NCBI GenBank assembly: GCA_949128115.1
Contig: OX421966.1
Coordinates: forward strand, 58,649,416-58,713,415
Reading direction: 5' to 3'
From: Anaspis maculata
Lineage: Eukaryota; Arthropoda; Insecta; Coleoptera; Scraptiidae
DNA: 64,000 nucleotides
Shown: piece by piece, positions 1 to 11,859 of the stretch
How the letters are laid out: the number at the start of each line of letters is the position of its first letter
Position numbering within the stretch: the stretch's first letter is position 1
Notes under the pieces: model-generated
Seen by the model: only the letters and a program-made list of their open reading frames with translations
What the model was told of the DNA's origin: nothing
Databases searched by the model: none
Translations under genes and position numbers: made by a program

Positions 1-1929
1 GACGCTAACGGGGCGGAGGTCCGTATATTCCATGGACAGCACTTCTAGGTTTTCATGTTTGGAGATTGCCTCCATCATTCTAGAACTGGGCGTCCCCGGG
101 AACCAGTCAAGTATTAATTCTTTTGTTCTACATCTATCCAGTATATAAGATATAACGTTGTAGTCGCGCCAGCTCCCTTTCGATTTGCCCCTGCCATATT
201 CCGCCAGGTTGAGCTTTTCAAGCGTCATGTGGGAGGCAGAAGAACTTGCCTCTCGGTAGTTTGGGATATCAGAAATCTGGTGTAATGAAAAAAGTTGATA
301 TAGTTCATGTAGGACGATTTTTTTTCCAAGGCATTAGTAACTATATTGGAAATAGAATATCTGCTGGAATTAATTCAAACAAAAACGATTTTTCACCATG
401 GCTAGCTTTCAGTTTCCTCTTCAACATATGAAAAGTCCTCAACTCTGGGACTGCTACAAATTAGTATACAGGGTGAAAGTTTATTATTTTTCTTTATTTC
501 TTTTCTTTCTCAAAAAACTGATGACTGAAAAAAACGGTTTTAGGCTAGTTTGATAGGCCATAGTCTTCCAATAAACATATAAAAAATATACCACTCAGCA
601 ACCGCTGTGTATCAAGTTACAGGGTGAAAACTATTTTTCATCTTCAATTTTTTTTCCTAGTGGAACTGATCTAGATTGGAGCTGGTTTCAGTTCTTTTGC
701 AAGCTTATGATGTCATACTGAACATATAAAAAGGATACATTTCTGCAACTGCTGCTTTTCAATTTACAGGGTGAAAAGTCATTTTCACGTTTCAATTTTT
801 TTCTTGGTGAAATTGGCTCACACATCAATTTCGACTAATTCTTCTGTAAACTTGAAGTTTCTAGTCAAGCATATCAAAATAATACATTTCTGCTACAGCT
901 ACGTTTTTTTTCACAAATTTAAATGTCTGGGTATATTCGGGTTATTGCATCAGAAATTCAAAAAATCTTGGAACGGAACCAAACATTTAAATTTGTAAAT
1001 AAAAACGTAGCTGTAGCAGAAATGTATTATTTTGATATATCTGACTAGGAACCTCAAATTTACGGAAAAACCAGTCGCAATTGTTGTGTGAGCCGATTTC
1101 ATCAAGAAAAAAATTGAAACGTGAAAATGACTTTTCACCCTGTAAATTGAAAATCAGCAGATGCAGAGATGTGTCCTTTTCATATGTTCATTATGACATT
1201 ATCAGCTTGCAAAATAACTGAAACCGGCTTCAATCTAGATCAGTTCCACCAAGAAAAAAAATTGAAGTTGAAAAATAGTTTACACTCTGTAACTTGATAC
1301 GCAGCAGTAGCTGGGTGGTATATGTTTCATATGTTTATTGGAAGACTATGGCCTATCAAGCTAGCCTGAAACCATTTTTTTCGGTCATCAGTTTTTCAAG
1401 AAAAAAAGATAGTAAAGAAAAATAATAAACTTTCACCCTGTATACTGATTTGTAGCAGTCCCAGAGTTGAGGACTTTGATATGACTTTTGATAATTATGT
1501 TGAAGAAGGGACTGTGAGCTTGCCATGGTAGAAAAATCGTTTTTGTTTGAATTAATTCCAGCAAAGCACCAATCTTTTTCTATTTCCAATATACTACATC
1601 CTCCGTATCAATTTTTGATAGATTCCGGCAAAATAGAAGAGATCTTGGCAGAGACAAATATGTAGATATCTACTTACCCACATGGACCTCACATCTAATT
1701 CTTTAATCGGAAATGAGCTCGTGATGAGCATTTCCATTTGGGAAAAAGAGATTTTTTGTCCAGCCAAAGACAGGCTTTTCCACAGTCGTTTGTCGCCACA
1801 CACCCTCTGGAATTTTTGGCTGACCTTTGTCAGTGTGCACAATTCGATTTTCGGGACCATTGAGACTACTGTGAATAGGATCTCGTCGGGTACGAAATCA
1901 AAGTAGTTAATAGTTTGCTCCTGAAACAT
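1..1929 (-). CDS. F-box/LRR protein gene, copy 1 (3' part outside the window)
   Basis: Seen: exon 1 is 1678..1929 (84 codons, ATG at 1927-1929), ending in Trp before a GTAAGT donor. Exon 2 starts at 276 after a CAG acceptor and runs open to base 1 (92 codons), so at least 176 residues are present and the rest lies to the left. Intron 1 (277..1677) is 1401 bp, against 128 and 135 bp in the paralogs, because a palindrome sits in it. Residues about 10-55 are F-box-like: VPDEIL, then VSQKFQRVC, then LW. F-box proteins normally recruit substrates to an SCF ubiquitin ligase through Skp1, with the C-terminal repeats as substrate reader; that role is inferred here. Exon 2 aligns with copy 2 without gaps over the visible part and has no stop, so this copy looks intact. 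It could still be broken beyond the edge. Confidence 0.82.
342..1595. repeat. Palindrome P1 inside intron 1 of F-box copy 1
   Basis: The left arm (about 342..928) and right arm (about 982..1595) are inverted copies with a short spacer near 955. Outer ends are TATTGGAAATAGAA and its complement. The motif ACAGGGTGAAA recurs in the left arm at about 468, 619 and 766, and each occurrence starts a diverged unit of roughly 150 bp that ends in a T-rich, CATATAAAA, TACATTTCTGC pattern. The same units appear inverted in the right arm. The flanking intron bases match introns of copies 2 and 3, so the palindrome was inserted into an ordinary short intron. Confidence 0.85.
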
Positions 1930-1960
1930 TATTTATAATATACTTAAATCGGTAGATATA

Positions 1961-3428
1961 CAGGGTGGTGAAAATTTCGATGCTCACCATTGTTATCTTG
2001 GAAACGGTAAGAGATACGAGGTCGGTTAAATTAGGAAAAAGTTGCGCATTTTTGTGGCGATTAAGAATCTGAAAAGAAACTTTGAATATTTTGATTGGTT
2101 TACGATTTATCACGGAAAAACTGAAAATTTTGATTTCAGAAATTATTTTATATCTTTCCAACCATTAAAGCTATTTCAATCAAACTTGGTAGTTTTATGT
2201 TTTTGATCACTTCGAGTCGATCAACGTCAACAGAAATTCTCCAGGCCTTCTAGATGTCAAATTATGATAGTCATCTTTTGTTTTTCTTATGGCCGCCATA
2301 TTGGATTTTTGCACTAATAGATAGAAAAAAAAATAACTCTCCGAATTACTAACCAACATGTTCTTTTTATGACATCTTTAGCGTCTAATTTTGAAATTTT
2401 CGTGAATTGTTGATAAAATCGGGAATGCTTTGGAAAACAATTGAAATATTATCAATAGCAACAACAAAAAAGTGACAGATGGTGTGAAATTGACGTATCT
2501 AACTTCTTAATCGTGTTTTGTGCTTGTTTGTACCGGTAGTTCATAGATTGAATGGGTCAAGGGTGTCTGTGAGTTCAAAGACGTCTGTCGGAACTAGCAT
2601 CGTTCTTGTTAAAGTTTGACAAATTTATTAGAAAAGGAGTAAGGATTATCCTAGTTTCGACAGACGTTTTTGAATTCACAGGCACCCTTGACTCATTAAT
2701 TTATGAACTCTCGGTACAAACAAGCACAAAACACGATTAAGAAGTTACGGCTCGATACCAAGTTGGGGCTGAGACCGCCGTAAGTGCCGTTACCATAGCA
2801 ACGGCGGATACCAACCAATCAGACCGCGCTGTATTTGGCGAGTTACACCGTCCCAAACTTTGCGCCTGCAACTTGGTATCGAGCCCTTAGATACGTCAAT
2901 TGAAGACAGTCTGTCTTTTTTTTTTGTTGCTATTGATAATATTTCAATTGTTTTTCAAAGCATTCCCGATTTTGTCAATAATTTACGGAAATTTCACAAT
3001 TTGACGCTAAAAATGTCATAAAAAGAACATGATGGTTACTAATTCGGAAAGCTAATTTTTTTCTCTATCTATTACTGCAAAAATCCAATATGGCGGCCAT
3101 AAGAAAAACAAAAGTTGACTATCATAATTGGACATCTAGAAGGCCTGGAAAATTTCTGTCAACGTTGATCGACTCGGAGTGATCAAAAACATAAAACTAC
3201 CAAGTTTGATTGAAATAGCTTGAATGGTTGGAAAGATAAAAATCAATTTCTGAAATCAAAATTTTCAGTTTTTTCTTGATAAATCGTAAACCAATCAGAA
3301 TATTCAAAGTTTCTTTTCAGATTCTCAATCGCCACAAAAATGCGCAGCTTTTTTCTAATTTAACCGACCTCGTATCTCTTACCGTTTCCAAGATACCAAT
3401 GGTGAGCATCGAAATTTTCACCACCCTG
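1961..3428. repeat. Palindrome P2, CAGGGTGGTG ends, TA flanks
   Basis: Inverted arms start CAGGGTGGTGAAAATTTC at 1961 and end with its complement at 3428; TA precedes and follows. The centre is near 2620. Just outside, GGTAGATA and TAGGTAAAGTAGTG match the continuous upstream flank of F-box copy 2 (about 18318..18335), which is therefore the empty site. The right arm carries a 139 bp MITE that the left arm lacks. No coding capacity was seen. Confidence 0.88.
2748..2886. mobile_element. PIF/Harbinger-like MITE, copy 1
   Basis: A 139 bp element with terminal inverted repeats GGCTCGATACCAAGTTG and CAACTTGGTATCGAGCC, flanked by TTA on both sides (2745-2747 and 2887-2889). The opposite arm of palindrome P2 holds the uninterrupted site, so insertion with a 3 bp duplication is shown directly. 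A TWA 3 bp duplication is the hallmark of PIF/Harbinger elements. A second copy lies at 58201..58327. Confidence 0.85.
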
Positions 3429-3502
3429 TATAGGTAAAGTAGTGAATACAGTGCTAATTCAATGGAAGCAGAATTCAGGAGAATAGCAAAAATGCATAGT
3501 GT

Positions 3503-5008
3503 AGTTTTGAAAATTGGTAGAGATGTTCCCGAAAGCTTGCTGATTACTGTGTAAAAAGTTCTCATCGATAGGTGGTGTTGTAATCTCCACCATCTTGGAT
3601 TATTAGTAGGTACATCCAATTTTTTTTGCAGTTATCTCGATACATAGCAATGCCATCAAGAAACGGCTCAGTTATCTAATTATTATAAAATATTATCAAA
3701 TATAATTAATTATATTAATTGATTAATTATCATTAATTAATAATTATTCAATTAAAGGCCATCAAATTGTCCACAAAAAAGTTGCCCTATCACTTTTACG
3801 TATCTGTCGTAGTTTTCGAGGAATTGACCTGTGAGCGTCGGATGTAAGTCGCGGAGGAGATATTTAATTTCCCACGGTGTCTCTGAAGAATAACGAAAAA
3901 CTGTAATGTTCTGCTGTTTAGGTAACCTTCGTTATTGAATGAAAGACATAAGAAAACATTTTTTGGGATCTATTTACTTAAAAAAATATGAGGGTTCCAA
4001 AAGGAGGGAAATTAAGCCCCCAATATTTCGATTTTAATAAACGGTTCGGGGGAAATAATCTGTGAACCATTCATGATACAAGGTGCAGAAGACAAAACAT
4101 TTATCAATCATTATACAGGGTGAGTCATAGATCATAAAAATTTACTTTTTCTAAAGAGAGCCAGAGTGCAAAAAGTTCGAGTCGTTCCTGAACCGATCTA
4201 GATGACAAGGTAGGATGGACATTTGTTCCCGAAAAATTAGGTTGTTCCCGAAAAATTAGGCTGTATTTTGAGTGAACTGTATTTTTCAGAGCACGCGTAA
4301 ATCTCCAAGGCCGCATCTTGCCGCATCTAAACACCTGAAAATGTTCGTAACCAACACTACGAGAATCAGAACAACGAGTAACTTGAACTGGTTTGTCTGT
4401 CACTCATTCTTCTGATTTTGGTAGCGTTGGTTACGATTATTTTCGGATGTTTAGGTGCGGTTTCGCAGATTTACGCGCACTCTGAAAAAATCCAGTTTTC
4501 TCAAAATACAAACCATTTTTTTTTTTAGAAAATGGTCATGCCATCATGTGATTTAGATCGGTTCGGAAACGACTCGAACTTTTCGCACTCTAGCTCTCTT
4601 GAGAAAAAAATTCTCATGATTTATGCCTCACCCTGTATAATGAATGTTTTCCCTTTTGCACCTTGTATCATGGAAATTAAAATTCTTTGAATAACCGAAA
4701 TATTGGAAGTTTAATTTTCCTTTCCCTCTTCGGAACTTCCATATTTTTTGAAGTATTTAAATAAGACCAAAAATTGTTTTTTGATAAAAGTGATTAGTAA
4801 TTTTTTTGTAGACAATTTGATGGACTTCCATTTGAACCCAGCCGTTTTTCGATGGCATCGCTATTTATCGATATAACTGAAGAAAAAAAACTTGAAATGT
4901 ACCAATAATCCAAGATGGTTCCACCACCACCTATCGATAGGAACTTTTTACACAGTAATCATCAAGCTTTCGAGTACATCTCCACCAATTTTTAAAACGC
5001 AACTGTCA
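3503..5008. repeat. Palindrome P3 with CAGGGTGAGTCA inner boundary
   Basis: Arms pair from about 3503..4115 with 4636..5008 (for example CATCGATAGGTGGTG near 3560 with its complement near 4935). The central part 4116..4635 begins CAGGGTGAGTCA and ends with its complement, flanked by TA on both sides. It may be a separate palindrome inserted exactly at the centre of an older one, or one continuous foldback. Arms differ by substitutions and small indels. Confidence 0.75.
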
Positions 5009-5847
5009 ATTGCCAGTTCGAAATGGAAACTTTACAATTCAAAAGTGGAGCAAAACATAATGGTCCTTCTACGCTTTCGTTATAACCTGCCAAATAGAGT
5101 GATCTTTATTCTGAAACTTAAGAGCCCTCCGCCTTAAGGATGTCATTTTTTAGTAGTGTTTTTTCTTCTGCGGTGACTCCCAGCTGAACCTGTCTGCCAA
5201 AAAAAGTGAAAAAAATAGGGCCAAACTAAAATGGCTTTGGCAACATAATGTATATTCTGAAATTTTAATTTCAGGAAGATTTATTGAATTTTCCCGGAAA
5301 TTTTCTTCTTTATTCGGAAAAATAGCCCTTATTTTCTTGCCAGTTTTCGAATGAGTGCCTTTGAGTGTAATTTTTTTCGTTTTTTTTCGGCACACAGGTT
5401 CAGCCGAGAGGCTCGGCAGAAAAGTCTATCTGTGTCTCTTTCGCACTGCCGGTAGTCCGCAGTCTGTCTTTGAGATGGAAATGACAGCCTTATACCCTTG
5501 ACAGACTAGAAAACTTAATGATAATTGGGCGTGAATTACGATATAAATTACCAATGTGTCACGTCGTCATTTACTTGATGATCAATTAGAACGTCATTTA
5601 CGACCTTGATGATCATTAACTAGGAGTAACCATAATCGCCGAATAATCGCCGGTGGTCGTGCATCATCGCCGTGATTTTTGAATACCATTTGCCAGCGTT
5701 TCTGCAATGAATCGCGATATCTGTCATCAAGTCTGTCAATTCAGTACGCCATTCAGAGCGTCTGACACGTATTTCTGTAATGGAGGAACTGGATTTTAGG
5801 TCTTGCGTCTTGCAACAACATTTCTTGTACCAGAATTATGAGATAAT
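5009..5847. other. Intergenic, no gene recognised
   Basis: AT-rich sequence without a convincing coding frame. About 5520..5610 holds direct repeats around TGATCATTAA/GATGATCA that recur near 10420..10450. Nothing else recognisable was seen. Confidence 0.4.
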
Positions 5848-6278
5848 GCCCGTAGCGTGCACGTATAAGCACGCACGAAAAATTGAAAACTCCCCGTTAT
5901 ACATAAGAAATGACCACCTATTAGCGGAATTTGGATGATACGAACATTGCAAACGTGCAGCACGATATATATTGGCAGCACTTTATTTTTGAGCAACGTC
6001 AAATTTATTGATGGGGAGATAGGTTCCGTAAGTATCCGTGAGACAGGGAGGTGTATAACGCCCGTAGCGTGCACGTAGGTGTGAGGACATACGAAAAATT
6101 GAAAAATCTTCTCGCTTTACATAAGAAATGACCGCCTGTTTGCGAAAGTTGAATGATACGAACATTGCAAACTTGTAGCTGGATATCGGTTGGCGGCACT
6201 CTATTTTTGGCAATAAAGTCGAATTTATTGATGAGGAAAAAGGTTTTTCCGTAAGTATCTGTGAGATAGGTAGGTACC
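5848..6278. repeat. Two tandem copies of a ~212 bp unit
   Basis: GCCCGTAGCGTGCACGTA begins a unit at about 5848 and again at about 6060. Both copies continue through GAAAAATTGAAAA, CATAAGAAATGACC, GATACGAACATTGCAAAC and AATTTATTGATG in the same order and spacing, with roughly 20 percent differences. Short open frames on the minus strand here are shared by both units but carry indels and resemble no known protein. Confidence 0.7.
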
Positions 6279-7578
6279 TATATAAGTGTTTATTCTCATA
6301 AATACTTATTCTTATTCCATACCAATCGAAAAAGCAGTTGAGGCATTGCAAAAAATGTTAGAATGACCACACGATGGATACGAACATGAATGAACTATAA
6401 CATGCATCTGTCAGTTGCCTTACCACCTGCTAGTCGCGCACATAAACCAGGGCCGCGCAAAATTAAAAAAGTTGGTCAGACTATACAGGGAGTCCGTTTT
6501 TTGAGGCTAAGCATGGGTATCTCGCTTATCTTGAGAGATACAAAGTTGGTTGAATCAGGAAAAAGTTGCGCGTTTTCGTGACGATCAATGATCCAAGAAG
6601 AAAGGACCCCGCACGTTTTCTATGAAAAAGTGGTTTCGGTGAATTTGGCTAAATTTTTTATATGTTGTGGGTCTTGATTCAAGAAATATATTCCTGAAAA
6701 ATTGGACCCCTCCTATGAACATATGATTCATATGATTTGGCCAAAATTAGGAATAGTCTCAATTTTTTTGAAATTCATGAAACTGGTTCAAATCAAACTC
6801 ATGATCATGGGTAAAATAATTAAAAAAATCCAAGCTGTGAATTGGGGTAGTTATCAAGGGGGTTGGGGGTTAAAATTGAGAAAATAAATCAAAATTCCGA
6901 ATTTTTTCATCTTATAAAATCTGAACAAAATAATAATTGAGAAATAATTTTGGAAAATCAGAATTAATTGATTGGGGGTTATTCTAAAGGGGGCTGGGGG
7001 TCAAAATCAAGAAAACGCAGTGAAATTCCGGAATTTGCGGTTCCCATAAGATATGATTTGATGTTGTCCCCATGATGTTCCCATGATTTTACGAGCAATG
7101 GGGAAGTTGCTCAAAAAAATCTAAACCAATGATATCGGGTGTTATTGAGGGGGTAGAGGGTCTAAATTGAGAAAACAGTGGAGTTCTGGAACTTCCAGTT
7201 TATCTAGGAAGATCTGGGCGAATGACAAAATGATAATACAACCAATGTGAATAAGGACTGAGTTCATCGTTTCTCGAGCATTCTCACCCCTTACCCAGGT
7301 ACCTGGGTACAACCATTATGATACCTACCCACAACCACAATGAGGGCTGATGAGGGGGGGGGGTGGAATCGAAACTTGCAACAGCATTATTATTTACAGT
7401 TCTCGAGAAGCTCTCCACGGTTCTGTGTGCTGTCCATCATATAGCTTGTGTCAAAAAGAACAAAAACTGTCTGGACTATCTTTTTTTAAATAAACATAAA
7501 TCCTGATTGATTCAATGGGATTCCAAAAATAGATTGATATTGGAAGTTAGGCTCAATTTTTCAAATCTGAATTTTCTA

Positions 7579-8243
7579 GGGGGTCTTTCAATAAGAGTGA
7601 AAGAACTTTGATAAGAATTCACTGTCATTTTTTGACATAAATACTCAGTAAGGGGTGTTTTTTTTAATCTGGCGTCGAAGTGTGCTGTGCTCTAGCCAAA
7701 TTCGTCTGCATTCGGCCAGAGCAGAGCACACTTTGACGCCAGATTTAAAAAACAACCGTTATATCTTACAAAATCATCTTCTTCCAACAAGACGGGGCTA
7801 CGTGCCACACAGCAGGAGAAACCTTGGGACTTGTTGGCCGAAAACTTCCAAGGAAGAACAATTTCGTGGAAAGGCGATTTCAATTGGCCAGCGAGATCTT
7901 GCGATATTACGTCCCTGGACTTTTTTCTGTGGGGGTATGTGAAGTCCCTGGTAGAATAAGCCACAACCATACAAGAACAAGTCTAGAACCATTGAAGCCT
8001 CGGGGGACAATATTGTGCGTGTTATTACTGAAATATAGCCCGATATCTGCCGGAAAGTTATCACAAACTGAACTTCCCGTCTGCACCCCGTTAGACAAAG
8101 TCGGGGAGGCCATTTACTAGATGTTATTTTCCACACATAATGTTGAAAACTTTTCTTTCACATAGAGTCAATTAGATATCGTTAACCCCGACATAATTTG
8201 TTTAATTCCAATTTGAAGTTCTATGACTCTTATTGAAAGACCC
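7579..8243 (+). mobile_element. Deleted mariner-like element with TA duplication
   Basis: Terminal repeats GGGTCTTTCAATAAGAGT at the left and its complement at the right, each bordered by TA (7577-7578, 8244-8245). At 665 bp it is about half the length of a full mariner, and only the 3' part of a transposase frame remains. Just upstream of that frame is a 32 bp hairpin (about 7668..7748) with arms around TCTGGCG and CGCCAGA. It is non-autonomous and inserted in palindrome P4. Confidence 0.8.
7773..8140 (+). pseudogene. Mariner-type transposase C-terminal remnant
   Basis: One frame reads FFQQDGATCHTAGETLGL from about 7776. After a frame change the text continues with a NWPARSCD and LDFFLWGYVKS pattern near 7890-7945, and a final GGH-L-FH-like end follows near 8105-8140. 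These are the second and third catalytic-acid regions of the IS630/Tc1/mariner DDE transposase fold. At least two frameshifts, an in-frame stop and loss of the N-terminal DNA-binding half make it non-functional. The family is recognised from motifs only. Confidence 0.75.
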
Positions 8244-10004
8244 TATATATGAATTAAAAGTTTCGGAATTTCTTCCTTTTTCTAGATTTTGACCACTGTC
8301 CCCTCAGTTGGTAACCATCTCAATTTATAGATTCAGATTCTTTTTAATTACTTCTCCACGAGCTTCTCCATTACCCTTTCCCTGGAATGCTAATTCCTTC
8401 ACTGGATTCCCACCCCCGCCCCCTCGATAATTACTCCAATTCACAACTTATATTTTTTTATTATTCAACTTAATTTGAGCCAGTTTCATGAATTTTAAAA
8501 TGCTTAAGACAAATTCTTATTTGAGAAAGGACCTAGACTAGGACTAGGACCTGGCTGTAGGCAGAAATTATGGTGGGTGGGAAAAGGGATGGTCGAGAAA
8601 TGGAGAACTCAATCCTTATGCAGATTGGTTCTATTATCATTTTGTCATTCACCCAGATCAATTTCTAGATGAACTGTAAGGTCCAGAATTTCATTGTTGT
8701 TTTGATTTCGACCCTCTACTTCCTCAATAACACCAGAACTCATTGGTTTAGATTTTTTTGAATTATTTTCCCAATAATGTGAACGCAAGTTTCGGAATGT
8801 TACTCCGTTCCCTTGATTTTGACCCCCAGCCCCCTTTAGAATAACCCTCAATTAATTGTTTTATATTTTCTAAAATTATTTCTCGATTATTATTCTGTTC
8901 AGATTTTATAAGAATGAAAAAATCTGAATTTAATTTATTTTCTCAATTTCGACCCCCAACCCCCTTGATAACTACCCCAATTCACAACTTGGATTTTTTT
9001 AAATATTTTTTCCATGATCATGAGTTTGATTTGAACCCGTTTCATGAATTTTAAAAGATTTGAGGCTATTCCTAATTTTGGCCTTATTAGGGGTGTAGGG
9101 GAAAAACTGTTCATAGGAGGGGTCCAATTTTTCAGGAATATATTTCTTGAATCAAGATTTACAACATATGAAAAATTTAGCCAAATTCACCGAAACCACT
9201 TTTTCATAGAAAACGTGCGGGGTCCTTTGACGTATCGATTTTAGTTTTTGAGATATCGTGAAAAAACAGGAATTTGAATTTTGTTTTATTTTTTTATTCA
9301 AAAAACGGTTGAAGGTGGCCTTTCCTAATCTAGACATTGTCAGGGCACTTTTTCAAAGGGAATTCAAAGCTGCCAAAATCTTTATTCTAGCTTTCAAAGC
9401 AACCGAGATACGACATTCAACTTTTTTCTCTAATGGGCGCCATATTGGATTTATATATTTTTGAAAACAGTATTCTTTTCTGGTTACAACGATGTGCCAC
9501 ATGTCACTGTTGAATAAATGTTCAACATTTACGTTTTTTTTTATTGTCGGTGCTGATTTTGTTTCCAAAGCACTCTTTGAAAAATAAAATACATTTTTTT
9601 TTGCTCAAAAGCATGAATTCAACAGTGGCATGTGACACATCGTTGTAACCAGAAAAAAAAATTGTATTCAAAAATGTCAAAATTCAATATGGCGCCCATG
9701 AGAGAAAAAAAGTTGAATGTCTAGAATAAAGATTTTGGCAGCATTGAATTCCCCTTGAAAAAGTGCCTCCACTATGTCTTAATTAGAAAAGGCTACCTTC
9801 AACCGTTTTTCAAATGAAAAATAAAAACAAAAATTACAAATTTCTGTTTTTTTCTCAATATCTCCAAAACTAAAACTGACAAGTCTAATATATCTTTTTG
9901 GATAATTTATCTTCATAAAAATTCGCAACTTTTTTCTAATTTAACCGACTCTGTATCTCTAAAGATAAGATACCCATGCTTAGCCTCGAAAAACGGTCAC
10001 CCTG

Positions 10005-10649
10005 TATACTTAGACTATGGGACTACGCGATTTTGATCAAGTTATTGACTGAATCATCAGTCTCTTATTCTTCTTTCCCTCCATTTCGTTCGACTCAATA
10101 CAAATTCAACATATATTTTGTCAACAAATAAAGATAGTGTGGTGTGGTGTGAACATTGCAAGCATCGATGAAATAATTATTGCTTTCTTGATTTAATGGA
10201 ATCTAAGCTAAATAGCACCTCACACCACACCGAAAAATATGAAATTATTATTATAGTTTTAGATAATAAGGGCAATAATAGCCCAATACTTCGGACCATT
10301 CGACAATTTGACATTGACATTTTAGGGGAAAAGATCGCCACGTTTATTTACGCGCCACGGCGCAAGCTCATCGGCTTATTACGATTTGTAGTGTGTCACC
10401 CCCAAATTCGCAATCGTCTAATGATCATTAAGTGTAATGATCATTAACGTGCAGTCTGTCTAGGATATCAAGGCTGTACCTATATCTTGAGATATGTGGG
10501 GCTGTGTGCCGAAAGAACGGTTTTTAGAGATTACCGCTCTTATCGCTCCCAAAATCAAGATTTCATTACTGTGGCGTCCCAAACTATTCAGTTTTACATG
10601 TGAACCTCAAGTTCCATCAGCTTTTCCAACTTGAATTCAAGAACCATCA
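10005..10649. other. Intergenic with one hairpin, no gene recognised
   Basis: Contains a short inverted pair, TGTGGTGTGGTGTGA near 10138 and TCACACCACACC near 10223. An 83-codon open frame at 10196..10447 has no recognisable motif. TGATCATTAA repeats near 10430 echo those around 5590. Confidence 0.4.
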
Positions 10650-11600
10650 ACTAAGCGAGAATCTCAAAAAAAATCTTGGCACAAAGCCCTTTAAGAAATA
10701 TTTTGGAATATACCTACTTCACAGCCTTAAGCGGGATAATAATATTGGATCAATTATAAATATAAAATAAATACTTACCGGCTTCTCGTGCATTTGCGTT
10801 TTCGACATTGTTAGTTGTCACTTTTCACAGATTTACACATCTATCATCTTTCCTCCAAGCTATCATCTACTGATGATGCTCACAGAACGGCAGCAAATAG
10901 ATAAGTGATGATAGAAAATCAGGAAACGAGCCAAAAGATGCCTTGCTTGCAACATCCCCGCTTAACAGACCTTCCCCCGATTTTACCTGAGCTATTAGAT
11001 TTCGGCAATAATTATTGTTGTTACCATACATTTTCGGTTGACATGCATTCAAACGCCTGTCAAATTGACAACTCAACAGTGATTCAAACGGTTTTTCTTC
11101 GTTATTTCCTTTTAACTGCGGTGGTTCTATTTATTTTGCTCTGTGCTCGTATTGTAAGGTGTTTGTGTTAGTGAAGGTCTTTGGCTCATTGGATGCTCCA
11201 AAGTCCACTATAAACGTTGGAAATATTCCGATTCCAACACGAATTCATTGTAAACCAATTTGATTGTTCCTGCTAGAGGGCTATGAGGCCGTGCCCAGCA
11301 CCGTGCCATCCCATTCGGGGTAGATTAGAGACTGGAGATACGGTATAAACAAAAACTAACAGGGCCCAAGTACCCAGCTCTGAAAGGCGTTACCGACAGT
11401 TTCCACAAGATTTATAGACCGGCCTGTCACTTCTGAAAAAAGGAATTGACCTGTCATTTTTGAATCGGAAATGTGCCACTTCCTCAGACAAAACTTGAAA
11501 CAGGTAAAATCGGGGAAGTCTATTGTTGTCTAAAATTCTTACAAATGCATATTTGCCAAGATATACTTACCAGAGGAAAGAAAGTATACAGGGTGATTGA
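10650..11600. repeat. Dispersed repeat RB, copy A
   Basis: This roughly 950 bp segment recurs at 22666..24900 (copy B, interrupted) and in part at 57715..58430 (copy C). Shared landmarks are GCGGGATAATAATATTGG, a 30-nt minus-strand exon with a splice donor, GATGATGCTCACAGAA, ATTCAAACGCCTGTCAAATT, GGGTAGATTAGAGA and TATACAGGGTGATT at the right end. Copy A holds the uninterrupted sites for two palindromes present in copy B, at about 10705 and at TA 11344-11345. Confidence 0.75.
10779..10808 (-). other. Candidate 30-nt first coding exon, RB copy A
   Basis: On the minus strand an ATG (10806-10808) opens ten codons, MSKTQMHEKP, ending exactly at a GTAAGT splice donor (10773-10778). Copies B and C keep the ATG, the 30-nt length and a GTRAGT donor while the codons differ. 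No downstream exon could be assigned and the rest of any protein is unknown. Confidence 0.4.
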
Positions 11601-11859
11601 AAAATGTCTGACCAAAACAACACACTGTATATCGAGTATTTCATAAAGCCCTCAAAAATTATTAAAAAAATCCTCAGGCTTCATTTTTTGAAGTCATGGA
11701 AAAGGGTCAAAGGGTGGTCCTTCGAACCCTTCTATCTTTGTTATTTCAAAAGATTAAAGTTACGGTTGGTGCAAGAATTGTGAATAACGACAATTATTAT
11801 CAACTACATACTGCTGGGTGCGTACTAGATTTCCATTCACTATTACTGGGCGATTCATG

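Larger units (their letters stand above)
6486..10004. repeat. Palindrome P4, 3.5 kb, interrupted by a mariner-like fragment
   Basis: Ends are TA-CAGGGAGTCCG (6486) and CACCCTG-TA (10004). Arms pair over about 1.3 kb: for example GGACCCCGCACGTTTTC near 6605 with its complement near 9225, and ACCCCTCCTATGAAC near 6707 with its complement near 9110. The inner arms contain diverged units of about 120-130 bp marked by TTTGACCCC...CCCC...AATT, seen near 8289, 8410, 8690, 8818 and 8948. The mariner-like element at 7579..8243 sits near the centre. Confidence 0.85.

Noticed and set aside
5796..6351. Small minus-strand protein family
   Set aside because: The two similar frames are in a tandem DNA duplication, start at different points and have indels; no motif.
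7655..8136. Several frames of 68 to 112 codons on both strands
   Set aside because: They are frames across the broken mariner transposase remnant and its hairpin.
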